Assembly (NCBI GenBank): GCA_963971305.1
Contig: CAXARO010001688.1
Span: 1-64,000 of the forward strand
Reading direction: 5' to 3'
From: Arcuatula senhousia
Taxonomy: Eukaryota > Mollusca > Bivalvia > Mytilida > Mytilidae
Length of the DNA stretch: 64,000 nucleotides
Below are positions 49,101 to 62,124 of this stretch, in pieces. Each line of letters begins with the position of its first letter. The stretch's first letter is position 1. The position numbers and the translations under genes are program-made. Below the pieces are notes generated by a model. That model ran no database searches, had not been told where the DNA came from, and saw nothing but the letters and a program-made list of their open reading frames with translations.

Positions 49101-52100
49101 AAATTATTAGATGCGAAAGGATTTTTTGAAAATTTACACCGGTTTTAGACACGGAGTAACCGTATGACCTTGACTGACTTTTCAAGGTCAAATCAACTTA
49201 ATGACACTATTCCAACACATTTAAACCATTTATGGGTCTCAGATATCAAAAATAAGAAAATTGAAAATTCATCCCCCCTTTTTTCCAAAAATGTGAAATT
49301 TGACATTTTTTCACCAAAAATGGTCAAAACCTGTTATATGTACTACTTTTAATCATATTTAGTCAAAATCAGATGAAAAAATGTCGACCGGTCTTTATTA
49401 AGGTCTTTCACGACTACGGTCGTAAAGACCTTCTAGCAATTCTTCTGATTATTATTCTTCTTCTTCCGCCAAAAAAATTTTTTTTTTGTTTCGCGACATA
49501 TCATTTGAATACTTAAGGTAGTATACCGGTCATGAAAAACCAATTTAAAAATGAGTCCGCTTAGCGAAACTATTTTTAGTTACGGAGTTATCTCCCCTTA
49601 CACCGTAAAGTTTGTTACCGCAACTCCCCCTAAACTACAATAAAAATAAAAAAACTAAAGCATCCAAAGTGTTAAGGGACTTATAAGCAAGCTTTATGGA
49701 CCAATTTCATAAATTACAAACCACTTCCTGTTTATGATTTTAAGGGACAAAAAGTGTCGCGAAGCGTCAAATTTGTCAAATCACAATTTTAAGAGTAATG
49801 ACATATAATGATCAATTTTTTAGATAGTTTTTCATATTTAAGTCAGGATTTTTGAGTGCAAAACTGTTGTTCAATGTCTTTTCTACCTATTTAAACAAAA
49901 AATGACAAAAAAATGCTAAATTATTAGATGCGAAAGGATTTTTTGAAAATTTACACCGGTTTTAGACACGGAGTAACCGTATGACCTTGACTGACTTTTC
50001 AAGGTCAAATCAACTTAATGACACTATTCCAACACATTTAAACCATTTATGGGTCTCAGATATCAAAAATAAGAAAATTGAAAATTCATCCCCCCTTTTT
50101 TCCAAAAATGTGAAATTTGACATTTTTTCACCAAAAATGGTCAAAACCTGTTATATGTACTACTTTTAATCATATTTAGTCAAAATCAGATGAAAAAATG
50201 TCGACCGGTCTTTATTAAGGTCTTTCACGACTACGGTCGTAAAGACCTTCTAGCAATTCTTCTGATTATTATTCTTCTTCTTCCGCCAAAAAAATTTTTT
50301 TTTTGTTTCGCGACATATCATTTGAATACTTAAGGTAGTATACCGGTCATGAAAAACCAATTTAAAAATGAGTCCGCTTAGCGAAACTATTTTTAGTTAC
50401 GGAGTTATCTCCCCTTACACCGTAAAGTTTGTTACCGCAACTCCCCCTAAACTACAATAAAAATAAAAAAACTAAAGCATCCAAAGTGTTAAGGGACTTA
50501 TAAGCAAGCTTTATGGACCAATTTCATAAATTACAAACCACTTCCTGTTTATGATTTTAAGGGACAAAAAGTGTCGCGAAGCGTCAAATTTGTCAAATCA
50601 CAATTTTAAGAGTAATGACATATAATGATCAATTTTTTAGATAGTTTTTCATATTTAAGTCAGGATTTTTGAGTGCAAAACTGTTGTTCAATGTCTTTTC
50701 TACCTATTTAAACAAAAAATGACAAAAAAATGCTAAATTATTAGATGCGAAAGGATTTTTTGAAAATTTACACCGGTTTTAGACACGGAGTAACCGTATG
50801 ACCTTGACTGACTTTTCAAGGTCAAATCAACTTAATGACACTATTCCAACACATTTAAACCATTTATGGGTCTCAGATATCAAAAATAAGAAAATTGAAA
50901 ATTCATCCCCCCTTTTTTCCAAAAATGTGAAATTTGACATTTTTTCACCAAAAATGGTCAAAACCTGTTATATGTACTACTTTTAATCATATTTAGTCAA
51001 AATCAGATGAAAAAATGTCGACCGGTCTTTATTAAGGTCTTTCACGACTACGGTCGTAAAGACCTTCTAGCAATTCTTCTGATTATTATTCTTCTTCTTC
51101 CGCCAAAAAAATTTTTTTTTTGTTTCGCGACATATCATTTGAATACTTAAGGTAGTATACCGGTCATGAAAAACCAATTTAAAAATGAGTCCGCTTAGCG
51201 AAACTATTTTTAGTTACGGAGTTATCTCCCCTTACACCGTAAAGTTTGTTACCGCAACTCCCCCTAAACTACAATAAAAATAAAAAAACTAAAGCATCCA
51301 AAGTGTTAAGGGACTTATAAGCAAGCTTTATGGACCAATTTCATAAATTACAAACCACTTCCTGTTTATGATTTTAAGGGACAAAAAGTGTCGCGAAGCG
51401 TCAAATTTGTCAAATCACAATTTTAAGAGTAATGACATATAATGATCAATTTTTTAGATAGTTTTTCATATTTAAGTCAGGATTTTTGAGTGCAAAACTG
51501 TTGTTCAATGTCTTTTCTACCTATTTAAACAAAAAATGACAAAAAAATGCTAAATTATTAGATGCGAAAGGATTTTTTGAAAATTTACACCGGTTTTAGA
51601 CACGGAGTAACCGTATGACCTTGACTGACTTTTCAAGGTCAAATCAACTTAATGACACTATTCCAACACATTTAAACCATTTATGGGTCTCAGATATCAA
51701 AAATAAGAAAATTGAAAATTCATCCCCCCTTTTTTCCAAAAATGTGAAATTTGACATTTTTTCACCAAAAATGGTCAAAACCTGTTATATGTACTACTTT
51801 TAATCATATTTAGTCAAAATCAGATGAAAAAATGTCGACCGGTCTTTATTAAGGTCTTTCACGACTACGGTCGTAAAGACCTTCTAGCAATTCTTCTGAT
51901 TATTATTCTTCTTCTTCCGCCAAAAAAATTTTTTTTTTGTTTCGCGACATATCATTTGAATACTTAAGGTAGTATACCGGTCATGAAAAACCAATTTAAA
52001 AATGAGTCCGCTTAGCGAAACTATTTTTAGTTACGGAGTTATCTCCCCTTACACCGTAAAGTTTGTTACCGCAACTCCCCCTAAACTACAATAAAAATAA

Positions 52101-55100
52101 AAAAACTAAAGCATCCAAAGTGTTAAGGGACTTATAAGCAAGCTTTATGGACCAATTTCATAAATTACAAACCACTTCCTGTTTATGATTTTAAGGGACA
52201 AAAAGTGTCGCGAAGCGTCAAATTTGTCAAATCACAATTTTAAGAGTAATGACATATAATGATCAATTTTTTAGATAGTTTTTCATATTTAAGTCAGGAT
52301 TTTTGAGTGCAAAACTGTTGTTCAATGTCTTTTCTACCTATTTAAACAAAAAATGACAAAAAAATGCTAAATTATTAGATGCGAAAGGATTTTTTGAAAA
52401 TTTACACCGGTTTTAGACACGGAGTAACCGTATGACCTTGACTGACTTTTCAAGGTCAAATCAACTTAATGACACTATTCCAACACATTTAAACCATTTA
52501 TGGGTCTCAGATATCAAAAATAAGAAAATTGAAAATTCATCCCCCCTTTTTTCCAAAAATGTGAAATTTGACATTTTTTCACCAAAAATGGTCAAAACCT
52601 GTTATATGTACTACTTTTAATCATATTTAGTCAAAATCAGATGAAAAAATGTCGACCGGTCTTTATTAAGGTCTTTCACGACTACGGTCGTAAAGACCTT
52701 CTAGCAATTCTTCTGATTATTATTCTTCTTCTTCCGCCAAAAAAATTTTTTTTTTGTTTCGCGACATATCATTTGAATACTTAAGGTAGTATACCGGTCA
52801 TGAAAAACCAATTTAAAAATGAGTCCGCTTAGCGAAACTATTTTTAGTTACGGAGTTATCTCCCCTTACACCGTAAAGTTTGTTACCGCAACTCCCCCTA
52901 AACTACAATAAAAATAAAAAAACTAAAGCATCCAAAGTGTTAAGGGACTTATAAGCAAGCTTTATGGACCAATTTCATAAATTACAAACCACTTCCTGTT
53001 TATGATTTTAAGGGACAAAAAGTGTCGCGAAGCGTCAAATTTGTCAAATCACAATTTTAAGAGTAATGACATATAATGATCAATTTTTTAGATAGTTTTT
53101 CATATTTAAGTCAGGATTTTTGAGTGCAAAACTGTTGTTCAATGTCTTTTCTACCTATTTAAACAAAAAATGACAAAAAAATGCTAAATTATTAGATGCG
53201 AAAGGATTTTTTGAAAATTTACACCGGTTTTAGACACGGAGTAACCGTATGACCTTGACTGACTTTTCAAGGTCAAATCAACTTAATGACACTATTCCAA
53301 CACATTTAAACCATTTATGGGTCTCAGATATCAAAAATAAGAAAATTGAAAATTCATCCCCCCTTTTTTCCAAAAATGTGAAATTTGACATTTTTTCACC
53401 AAAAATGGTCAAAACCTGTTATATGTACTACTTTTAATCATATTTAGTCAAAATCAGATGAAAAAATGTCGACCGGTCTTTATTAAGGTCTTTCACGACT
53501 ACGGTCGTAAAGACCTTCTAGCAATTCTTCTGATTATTATTCTTCTTCTTCCGCCAAAAAAATTTTTTTTTTGTTTCGCGACATATCATTTGAATACTTA
53601 AGGTAGTATACCGGTCATGAAAAACCAATTTAAAAATGAGTCCGCTTAGCGAAACTATTTTTAGTTACGGAGTTATCTCCCCTTACACCGTAAAGTTTGT
53701 TACCGCAACTCCCCCTAAACTACAATAAAAATAAAAAAACTAAAGCATCCAAAGTGTTAAGGGACTTATAAGCAAGCTTTATGGACCAATTTCATAAATT
53801 ACAAACCACTTCCTGTTTATGATTTTAAGGGACAAAAAGTGTCGCGAAGCGTCAAATTTGTCAAATCACAATTTTAAGAGTAATGACATATAATGATCAA
53901 TTTTTTAGATAGTTTTTCATATTTAAGTCAGGATTTTTGAGTGCAAAACTGTTGTTCAATGTCTTTTCTACCTATTTAAACAAAAAATGACAAAAAAATG
54001 CTAAATTATTAGATGCGAAAGGATTTTTTGAAAATTTACACCGGTTTTAGACACGGAGTAACCGTATGACCTTGACTGACTTTTCAAGGTCAAATCAACT
54101 TAATGACACTATTCCAACACATTTAAACCATTTATGGGTCTCAGATATCAAAAATAAGAAAATTGAAAATTCATCCCCCCTTTTTTCCAAAAATGTGAAA
54201 TTTGACATTTTTTCACCAAAAATGGTCAAAACCTGTTATATGTACTACTTTTAATCATATTTAGTCAAAATCAGATGAAAAAATGTCGACCGGTCTTTAT
54301 TAAGGTCTTTCACGACTACGGTCGTAAAGACCTTCTAGCAATTCTTCTGATTATTATTCTTCTTCTTCCGCCAAAAAAATTTTTTTTTTGTTTCGCGACA
54401 TATCATTTGAATACTTAAGGTAGTATACCGGTCATGAAAAACCAATTTAAAAATGAGTCCGCTTAGCGAAACTATTTTTAGTTACGGAGTTATCTCCCCT
54501 TACACCGTAAAGTTTGTTACCGCAACTCCCCCTAAACTACAATAAAAATAAAAAAACTAAAGCATCCAAAGTGTTAAGGGACTTATAAGCAAGCTTTATG
54601 GACCAATTTCATAAATTACAAACCACTTCCTGTTTATGATTTTAAGGGACAAAAAGTGTCGCGAAGCGTCAAATTTGTCAAATCACAATTTTAAGAGTAA
54701 TGACATATAATGATCAATTTTTTAGATAGTTTTTCATATTTAAGTCAGGATTTTTGAGTGCAAAACTGTTGTTCAATGTCTTTTCTACCTATTTAAACAA
54801 AAAATGACAAAAAAATGCTAAATTATTAGATGCGAAAGGATTTTTTGAAAATTTACACCGGTTTTAGACACGGAGTAACCGTATGACCTTGACTGACTTT
54901 TCAAGGTCAAATCAACTTAATGACACTATTCCAACACATTTAAACCATTTATGGGTCTCAGATATCAAAAATAAGAAAATTGAAAATTCATCCCCCCTTT
55001 TTTCCAAAAATGTGAAATTTGACATTTTTTCACCAAAAATGGTCAAAACCTGTTATATGTACTACTTTTAATCATATTTAGTCAAAATCAGATGAAAAAA

Positions 55101-58100
55101 TGTCGACCGGTCTTTATTAAGGTCTTTCACGACTACGGTCGTAAAGACCTTCTAGCAATTCTTCTGATTATTATTCTTCTTCTTCCGCCAAAAAAATTTT
55201 TTTTTTGTTTCGCGACATATCATTTGAATACTTAAGGTAGTATACCGGTCATGAAAAACCAATTTAAAAATGAGTCCGCTTAGCGAAACTATTTTTAGTT
55301 ACGGAGTTATCTCCCCTTACACCGTAAAGTTTGTTACCGCAACTCCCCCTAAACTACAATAAAAATAAAAAAACTAAAGCATCCAAAGTGTTAAGGGACT
55401 TATAAGCAAGCTTTATGGACCAATTTCATAAATTACAAACCACTTCCTGTTTATGATTTTAAGGGACAAAAAGTGTCGCGAAGCGTCAAATTTGTCAAAT
55501 CACAATTTTAAGAGTAATGACATATAATGATCAATTTTTTAGATAGTTTTTCATATTTAAGTCAGGATTTTTGAGTGCAAAACTGTTGTTCAATGTCTTT
55601 TCTACCTATTTAAACAAAAAATGACAAAAAAATGCTAAATTATTAGATGCGAAAGGATTTTTTGAAAATTTACACCGGTTTTAGACACGGAGTAACCGTA
55701 TGACCTTGACTGACTTTTCAAGGTCAAATCAACTTAATGACACTATTCCAACACATTTAAACCATTTATGGGTCTCAGATATCAAAAATAAGAAAATTGA
55801 AAATTCATCCCCCCTTTTTTCCAAAAATGTGAAATTTGACATTTTTTCACCAAAAATGGTCAAAACCTGTTATATGTACTACTTTTAATCATATTTAGTC
55901 AAAATCAGATGAAAAAATGTCGACCGGTCTTTATTAAGGTCTTTCACGACTACGGTCGTAAAGACCTTCTAGCAATTCTTCTGATTATTATTCTTCTTCT
56001 TCCGCCAAAAAAATTTTTTTTTTGTTTCGCGACATATCATTTGAATACTTAAGGTAGTATACCGGTCATGAAAAACCAATTTAAAAATGAGTCCGCTTAG
56101 CGAAACTATTTTTAGTTACGGAGTTATCTCCCCTTACACCGTAAAGTTTGTTACCGCAACTCCCCCTAAACTACAATAAAAATAAAAAAACTAAAGCATC
56201 CAAAGTGTTAAGGGACTTATAAGCAAGCTTTATGGACCAATTTCATAAATTACAAACCACTTCCTGTTTATGATTTTAAGGGACAAAAAGTGTCGCGAAG
56301 CGTCAAATTTGTCAAATCACAATTTTAAGAGTAATGACATATAATGATCAATTTTTTAGATAGTTTTTCATATTTAAGTCAGGATTTTTGAGTGCAAAAC
56401 TGTTGTTCAATGTCTTTTCTACCTATTTAAACAAAAAATGACAAAAAAATGCTAAATTATTAGATGCGAAAGGATTTTTTGAAAATTTACACCGGTTTTA
56501 GACACGGAGTAACCGTATGACCTTGACTGACTTTTCAAGGTCAAATCAACTTAATGACACTATTCCAACACATTTAAACCATTTATGGGTCTCAGATATC
56601 AAAAATAAGAAAATTGAAAATTCATCCCCCCTTTTTTCCAAAAATGTGAAATTTGACATTTTTTCACCAAAAATGGTCAAAACCTGTTATATGTACTACT
56701 TTTAATCATATTTAGTCAAAATCAGATGAAAAAATGTCGACCGGTCTTTATTAAGGTCTTTCACGACTACGGTCGTAAAGACCTTCTAGCAATTCTTCTG
56801 ATTATTATTCTTCTTCTTCCGCCAAAAAAATTTTTTTTTTGTTTCGCGACATATCATTTGAATACTTAAGGTAGTATACCGGTCATGAAAAACCAATTTA
56901 AAAATGAGTCCGCTTAGCGAAACTATTTTTAGTTACGGAGTTATCTCCCCTTACACCGTAAAGTTTGTTACCGCAACTCCCCCTAAACTACAATAAAAAT
57001 AAAAAAACTAAAGCATCCAAAGTGTTAAGGGACTTATAAGCAAGCTTTATGGACCAATTTCATAAATTACAAACCACTTCCTGTTTATGATTTTAAGGGA
57101 CAAAAAGTGTCGCGAAGCGTCAAATTTGTCAAATCACAATTTTAAGAGTAATGACATATAATGATCAATTTTTTAGATAGTTTTTTCATATTTAAGTCAG
57201 GATTTTTGAGTGCAAAACTGTTGTTCAATGTCTTTTCTACCTATTTAAACAAAAAATGACAAAAAAATGCTAAATTATTAGATGCGAAAGGATTTTTTGA
57301 AAATTTACACCGGTTTAGACACGGAGTAACCGTATGACCTTGACTGACTTTTCAAGGTCAAATCAACTTAATGACACTATTCCAACACATTTAAACCATT
57401 TATGGGTCTCAGATATCAAAAATAAGAAAATTGAAATTCATCCCCCCTTTTTTCCAAAAATGTGAAATTTGACATTTTTTCACCAAAAATGGTCAAAACC
57501 TGTTATATGTACTACTTTTAATCATATTTAGTCAAAATCAGATGAAAAAATGTCGACCGGTCTTTATTAAGGTCTTTCACGACTACGGTCGTAAAGACCT
57601 TCTAGCAATTCTTCTGATTATTATTCTTCTTTCCGCCAAAAAAATTTTTTTTTGTTTCGCGACATATCATTTGAATACTTAAGGTAGTATACCGGTCATG
57701 AAAAACCAATTTAAAAATGAGTCCGCTTAGGCGAAACTATTTTTAGTTACGGAGTTATCTCCCCTTACACCGTAAAGTTTGTTACCGCAACTCCCCCTAA
57801 AACTACAATAAAAATAAAAAAACTAAAGCATCCAAAGTGTTAAGGGACTTATAAGCAAGCTTTATGGACCAATTTCATAAATTACAAACCACTTCCTGTT
57901 TATGATTTTAAGGGACAAAAAAGTGTCGCGAAGCGTCAAATTTGTCAAATCACAATTTTAAGAGTAATGACATATAATGATCAATTTTTTAGATAGTTTT
58001 TCATATTTAAGTCAGGATTTTTGAGTGCAAAACTGTTGTTCAATGTCTTTTCTACCTATTTAAACAAAAAATGACAAAAAAATGCTAAATTATTAGATGC

Positions 58101-58826
58101 GAAAGGATTTTTTGAAAATTTACACCGGTTTTAGACACGGAGTAACCGTATGACCTTGACTGACTTTTCAAGGTCAAATCAACTTAATGACACTATTCCA
58201 ACACATTTAAACCATTTATGGGTCTCAGATATCAAAAATAAGAAAATTGAAAATTCATCCCCCCTTTTTTCCAAAAATGTGAAATTTGACATTTTTTCAC
58301 CAAAAATGGTCAAAACCTGTTATATGTACTACTTTTAATCATATTTAGTCAAAATCAGATGAAAAAATGTCGACCGGTTCTTTATTAAGGTCTTTCACGA
58401 CTACGGTCGTAAAGACCTTCTAGCAATTCTTCTGATTATTATTCTTCTTCTTCCGCCAAAAAAATTTTTTTTTTGTTTCGCGACATATCATTTGAATACT
58501 TAAGGTAGTATACCGGTCATGAAAAACCAATTTAAAATGAGTCCGCTTAGCGAAACTATTTTTAGTTACGGAGTTATCTCCCCTTACACCGTAAAGTTTG
58601 TTACCGCAACTCCCCCTAAACTACAATAAAAATAAAAAAACTAAAGCATCCAAAGTGTTAAGGGACTTATAAGCAAGCTTTATGGACCAATTTCATAAAT
58701 TACAAACCACTTCCTGTTTATGATTTTAAGGGACAAAAAGTGTCGCGAAGCGTCAAATTTGTCAAATCACAATTTTAAGAGTAATGACATATAATGATCA
58801 ATTTTTTAGATAGTTTTTCATATATA
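46130..58826. repeat. Tandem array 2: 15 full units of ~817 bp plus a partial unit
   Basis: Unit starts are 46130, 46947, 47765, 48582, 49400, 50217, then every 817 bp to 56753, then 57569 and 58387. The hairpin is AAGGTCTTT-C-ACGAC, loop TACG, GTCGTAAAGACCTT. Next come CTAGCAATTCTTCTGATTAT, CTTCTTCTTCCGCC and a body ending GACCGGTCTTTATT. The layout matches array 1 and several blocks are shared (leader, CTTCCGCC, TCGCGACAT, ACCGTAAAGTTTGTT versus CTGTAAAGTTTGTT, the TGACCTTGA palindrome), but most of the body has diverged. The final unit breaks off 440 bp in. The 62-codon ORF repeated in the units is not credible as a gene. Confidence 0.97.
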
Positions 58827-59125
58827 TATTTTTTTTGTTTTTAATTGGATATCTTTGGTCACTTTTTATGAGGACATGCGTAGGTAGAAATAATCTTTTT
58901 TCTAATTCTAGTGTCATTGACTTTCCATTCTCAATTTATGGTTTAGGTTAAAACAGTAAATCTTAGAATCAAGAAAGAAAACAAAACAAAATACAAACGG
59001 GACATTAAGGAACAATAAACTGTATTTTTAATAGGAACTATATTATTGGACAACGAAAATCAAAGGGGCGATAATTCAATCTGGTAACCAGATACTAAGC
59101 CAAAAACTATCCGAAAAATATCGAA
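58827..59125. repeat. Right flank of array 2, shared with array 1
   Basis: GGTCACTTTTTATGA followed by ACATGCGTAGG and TATATTATTGGACAACG match the flank after 42815 in the same order. The rest is AT-rich and non-coding. Confidence 0.7.
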
Positions 59126-59129
59126 TTTT

Positions 59130-59640
59130 TGTTTAAGTGGTTTCTGTTTGTTTTCTGCCTGTTGTCTGGTTAAAAGTAATATTGAGTTATTGCATCAAAT
59201 GTGTAATTTTAAAAAACAATATTGAAATAGAATTCATCCGAATCTTGTGATAACAAGTAGTTATGGGTAAAGATAAACGACCTCATTAGTACACCTAAAC
59301 AACTGCTTGTTATGTATCTAATTACTCTGTTATCAATTTATTAATGCTTTCATTTCGTGCGAATATTCTGTTTGCAAATAGTTGATTTAAACACGTGATT
59401 AGAAATTGTTTCCCTTTATTATCATTTTTAAATTTGAAAATCTGTACTGTTTAAATTTTAAATGTATTTTTATACATACTACAAGGGAAAATGATGCTGA
59501 TTAATGTTACAATATTCCATGTCAAAACAATCTGATTTTGTAAGTAGGTTTGCAGAATTTGTAGTATAATAATACCACTAATATTCTCACGCGTTTTTTT
59601 AAGTATTGAACTAGACTAATTTCTCCCATGTTGCCGATCT
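59130..59640. repeat. Diverged direct duplication, copy 1
   Basis: Shares with 60345-60950 a long series of collinear blocks (TTCTGTTTGTT, CTGTTTGCAAATAGTTGATT, CCCTTTATTATCATTTTTA, GATTTTGTAAG, AATTTGTAGTA). Non-coding and clearly diverged. Confidence 0.65.
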
Positions 59641-59687
59641 TCTATGCTTAAAATCGTTTCAAATTCTGATTTTAAGAGTAGATTCCT

Positions 59688-59902
59688 AAGGGATTGAAGA
59701 GTACGGTTATGTTCTTAGAAAAAATGATTAACTCTGAACATGAAAGGAAAATTAATCCATAGTGATAGTGTCATTTCACCGTTTCAAGTAACTGTAAGGG
59801 ATTGAAGAGAACGGTTATGTTCTTAGAAAAAATGATTAACTCTGAACATGAAAGGAAAATTAATCCATAGTGATAGTGTCATTTCACCGTTTCAAGTAAC
59901 TG
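59688..59902. repeat. Two-copy 108-bp tandem duplication
   Basis: AAGGGATTGAAGAG starts at 59688 and again at 59796. The copies run to TTTCAAGTAACTG and differ at very few bases (AGTACGG versus AGAACGG), so the event is recent. Confidence 0.9.
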
Positions 59903-60016
59903 CAATAAAGCTTTATCAAAATTTTATCGCTTAGCAATGAAGTACATATCAAGAATCAAATGACGTATAGCTGCAGACAACGAAAAAGAACATCATAACG
60001 AAAGAAATTAACAAAA

Positions 60017-60310
60017 ATGATTGAGATGGTGTTTTACTCCCTTGCAACGCTACATAGTTAATCTAAAGGTCATGAACATGAAAAGGATGATAAAATGAAT
60101 ATGAAATGATGATGATTTATGAAAGATGGGGATGGGGTGGGAAACAAAGAAACAGTAAATTTCAAAGAACCCAGGAAAAAGGGAGAGGTGGGTAGGGACG
60201 GAAATTTAGCCTAAATGGTGCGCTACTTGGCGTGAAAAGGAGCCCTTTTACGTATATGAGGCGTGGCACTCCAAACACGTTGGCGCACTATGGTTAGAGG
60301 TCATGTTTTG
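60017..60310. repeat. Left arm of a long imperfect inverted repeat
   Basis: Read from GGTGTTTTACTCCC (60028) through ATGAACATGAAAAGGATGAT to GGCGTGGCACTCC and CGCACTATGGTTAG. This is the reverse complement, imperfectly, of ~61808-62124. The arms are ~290 bp with a ~1.5-kb centre. It may be a terminal-inverted-repeat element, but no target duplication or transposase is visible. Confidence 0.65.
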
Positions 60311-60344
60311 CGTACTAACCAGAAACGCCAAATATGAATTTTCT

Positions 60345-60950
60345 GTTTTAGTGGTAATGCCAAGGCAAATTATTGTTTCTGTTTGTTGTCTGTTAAAAGT
60401 ATCAATTAAGTTATGACATTGAATATATGATATTTAAAAATAATACTGGAATTAGAAAGAATACATCTGAATCTTGCAATAGCCAATAGCTAAGGGTGAA
60501 AATAAATGACCCCATTTGTATATATATACATCTTCTTGGTATTTTATCACTCTTTTATCATTATATGTGTAGTGTCATTTCGTACGACAATTCTGTTTGC
60601 AAATAGTTGATTTTGACAGATGGTAACAATTATCTCCCTTTATTATCATTTTTACAATTAAAAATAATCTGAACGTTTGATTTTTTAATTGTAAATAAAT
60701 ACAGACGTCATGGACAAATGAATCAAAATAATTAAAGTATGTTGCACTGTGGCTTGTGTATAAGTAAAATAGATAAATAAATGGATGGTGAAGCCAATCC
60801 ATTTATTTATCGATTCAAAATAATGTAAGAATTTTTTTATTCGAAGCAACCCGATTTTGTAAGAATGTTTGCATAATTTGTAGTAGCCTTATACCACTTA
60901 TATTCTAATGACATTTTTTTTCTAATATTGAAATAAACTATTTAGATTCA
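60345..60950. repeat. Diverged direct duplication, copy 2
   Basis: Partner of 59130-59640, interrupted by a local hairpin at 60772-60811 (15-bp perfect arms starting GATAAATAAATGGAT). Non-coding. Confidence 0.65.
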
Positions 60951-60966
60951 TTCGTCTACAATTATG

Positions 60967-61437
60967 TAACTCCTTTGACATCTTTGAAACGGCGGAGCTA
61001 CAATGCGGTCCCATTGCTCGTAACAAAGCAACGCCGAAAGCGAAATCAGAACGGGCGCATCTCAATCAATTAGATGCATAACGTGGAACTAAAATATTGC
61101 TTATAGTAGTTTTATGACGAAAGTAGTTCAAATTTAACGACATTAAATGGAATTTAAAAGATGTTTGTGAAAGTATCAACTTTTGAAGTATCTTGATCCT
61201 GAACTTTATAATAAAGTTCAGGATCAGAATATTGAAAATATGGGGTTTCTTACAATACTAAAGTCACCTTTGGCCTTAACCGAATTTATTATTGAAGACA
61301 TATTATTTAGAGATACATTTGTAATTTTGAACAATCTTCAAGCTTTATTAGAATTTGAGAAAGAAATTGTATTTGCTCTTTTACGAGTAATGGGGCTGCA
61401 TTGTAGCTCCGCAAAATCAAAGATATCAAAGGAGCTT
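60967..61437. repeat. Inner inverted repeat with ~60-bp arms and a small palindrome between
   Basis: The arm at 60967-61026 (CTCCTTTGACATCTTTG, GCGGAGCTACAATGC) is the reverse complement of ~61381-61437 with some mismatches. Between them GATCCTGAACTTTA, loop TAA, TAAAGTTCAGGATC forms a perfect 14-bp hairpin (61195-61225). A 143-codon ORF at 61183-61614 starts in this hairpin and runs through the right arm; I know no related protein and do not call it a gene. Confidence 0.65.
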
Positions 61438-61807
61438 CATTATTGTAGCTATTGTCTTCTATGCTCAACAGGATTTTTAGTCCGAAGTTTTGGTACAAAA
61501 ACGATAACAGAGTGTATCCAAAATGGAACTGCAGAGAAGAAATATGTTCTTCCAACAATAATTAAGAAAAAAACATTTACTCTTGGCTTGAGTTCTTCTT
61601 ATAAAATGATTTGAAATAATAACCACACAAATCCCGTGCGGGACCCGGGTGACGAATAGCCCCCATACCAGCAGAGCCTAGCTTGTCGTAAGATGATACT
61701 AAGGGTCTTGGAATTCTGACGTCGGGTTAGTGCTTAGCCCAAAGAGCAACCAGGCGTGAACCCTAGGAGGCTGCATAGGTTAGCTCTCGTCAGCGCGTGT
61801 TGTCAGG
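61438..61807. other. Interval with a GC-richer patch
   Basis: From ~61630 to 61800 the base composition is clearly more GC-rich than the surroundings (CCCGTGCGGGACCCGGGTGA). No RNA gene, repeat partner or coding frame is recognised. Confidence 0.35.
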
Positions 61808-62124
61808 TACATATTATGGAAACCCTGACCGCTGACCATAGTGGGCCATCATGTGTGGAGAGTGCCACGCTTCATACATGTATAAGACCCCTTAGTGGAC
61901 TGTCAAGTTGTGCACTCCATAGATTAAATTTTCTGCCCCTACCCATCTCTCCCTTTTTCCTGAGGTTCTTCAAAATTTACTATCCTTTGTTTCCAACCCC
62001 ATCCCTATATTTCATTTATCACCATCATTTCATGTTCATTTTATCATCCTTTTCATGTTCATCGCGTTTAAATAACCTATATAGCGTTGGAAGGGCGTAA
62101 AACACCAACTCGTTCAGTCATATA
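61808..62124. repeat. Right arm of the long imperfect inverted repeat
   Basis: Partner of 60017-60310, ending GGGCGTAAAACACC near 62105. Beyond it, ATAACGAAAGACATTAACAA near 62237 matches 59996-60016 (ATAACGAAAGAAATTAACAA) in direct orientation, so direct copies of another short repeat flank the two arms. Confidence 0.6.

Noticed and set aside
46711..58338. 62-residue plus-strand ORF in array 2 units
   Set aside because: It starts inside the conserved palindrome, has no recognisable family and is broken in the unit around 57400. Its repetition reflects unit identity.
13239..58826. CRISPR-like array
   Set aside because: Units are 800-940 bp and nearly identical throughout, without short repeats separated by unique spacers, in a eukaryotic context.
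46130..58826. Hammerhead-type retrozyme repeats
   Set aside because: CTGATTA and TCAGATGAAA strings drew attention, but I could not assemble the conserved CTGANGA, GAAA and cleavage-site core with closing stems in either unit.
61183..61614. 143-residue ORF
   Set aside because: It begins in a perfect 14-bp hairpin and crosses an inverted-repeat arm. No known motif, splice context or repeat-independent support.
61621..61910. GC-richer patch as an rRNA, tRNA or snRNA gene
   Set aside because: No recognisable conserved RNA core, tRNA boxes or closing stems could be found.
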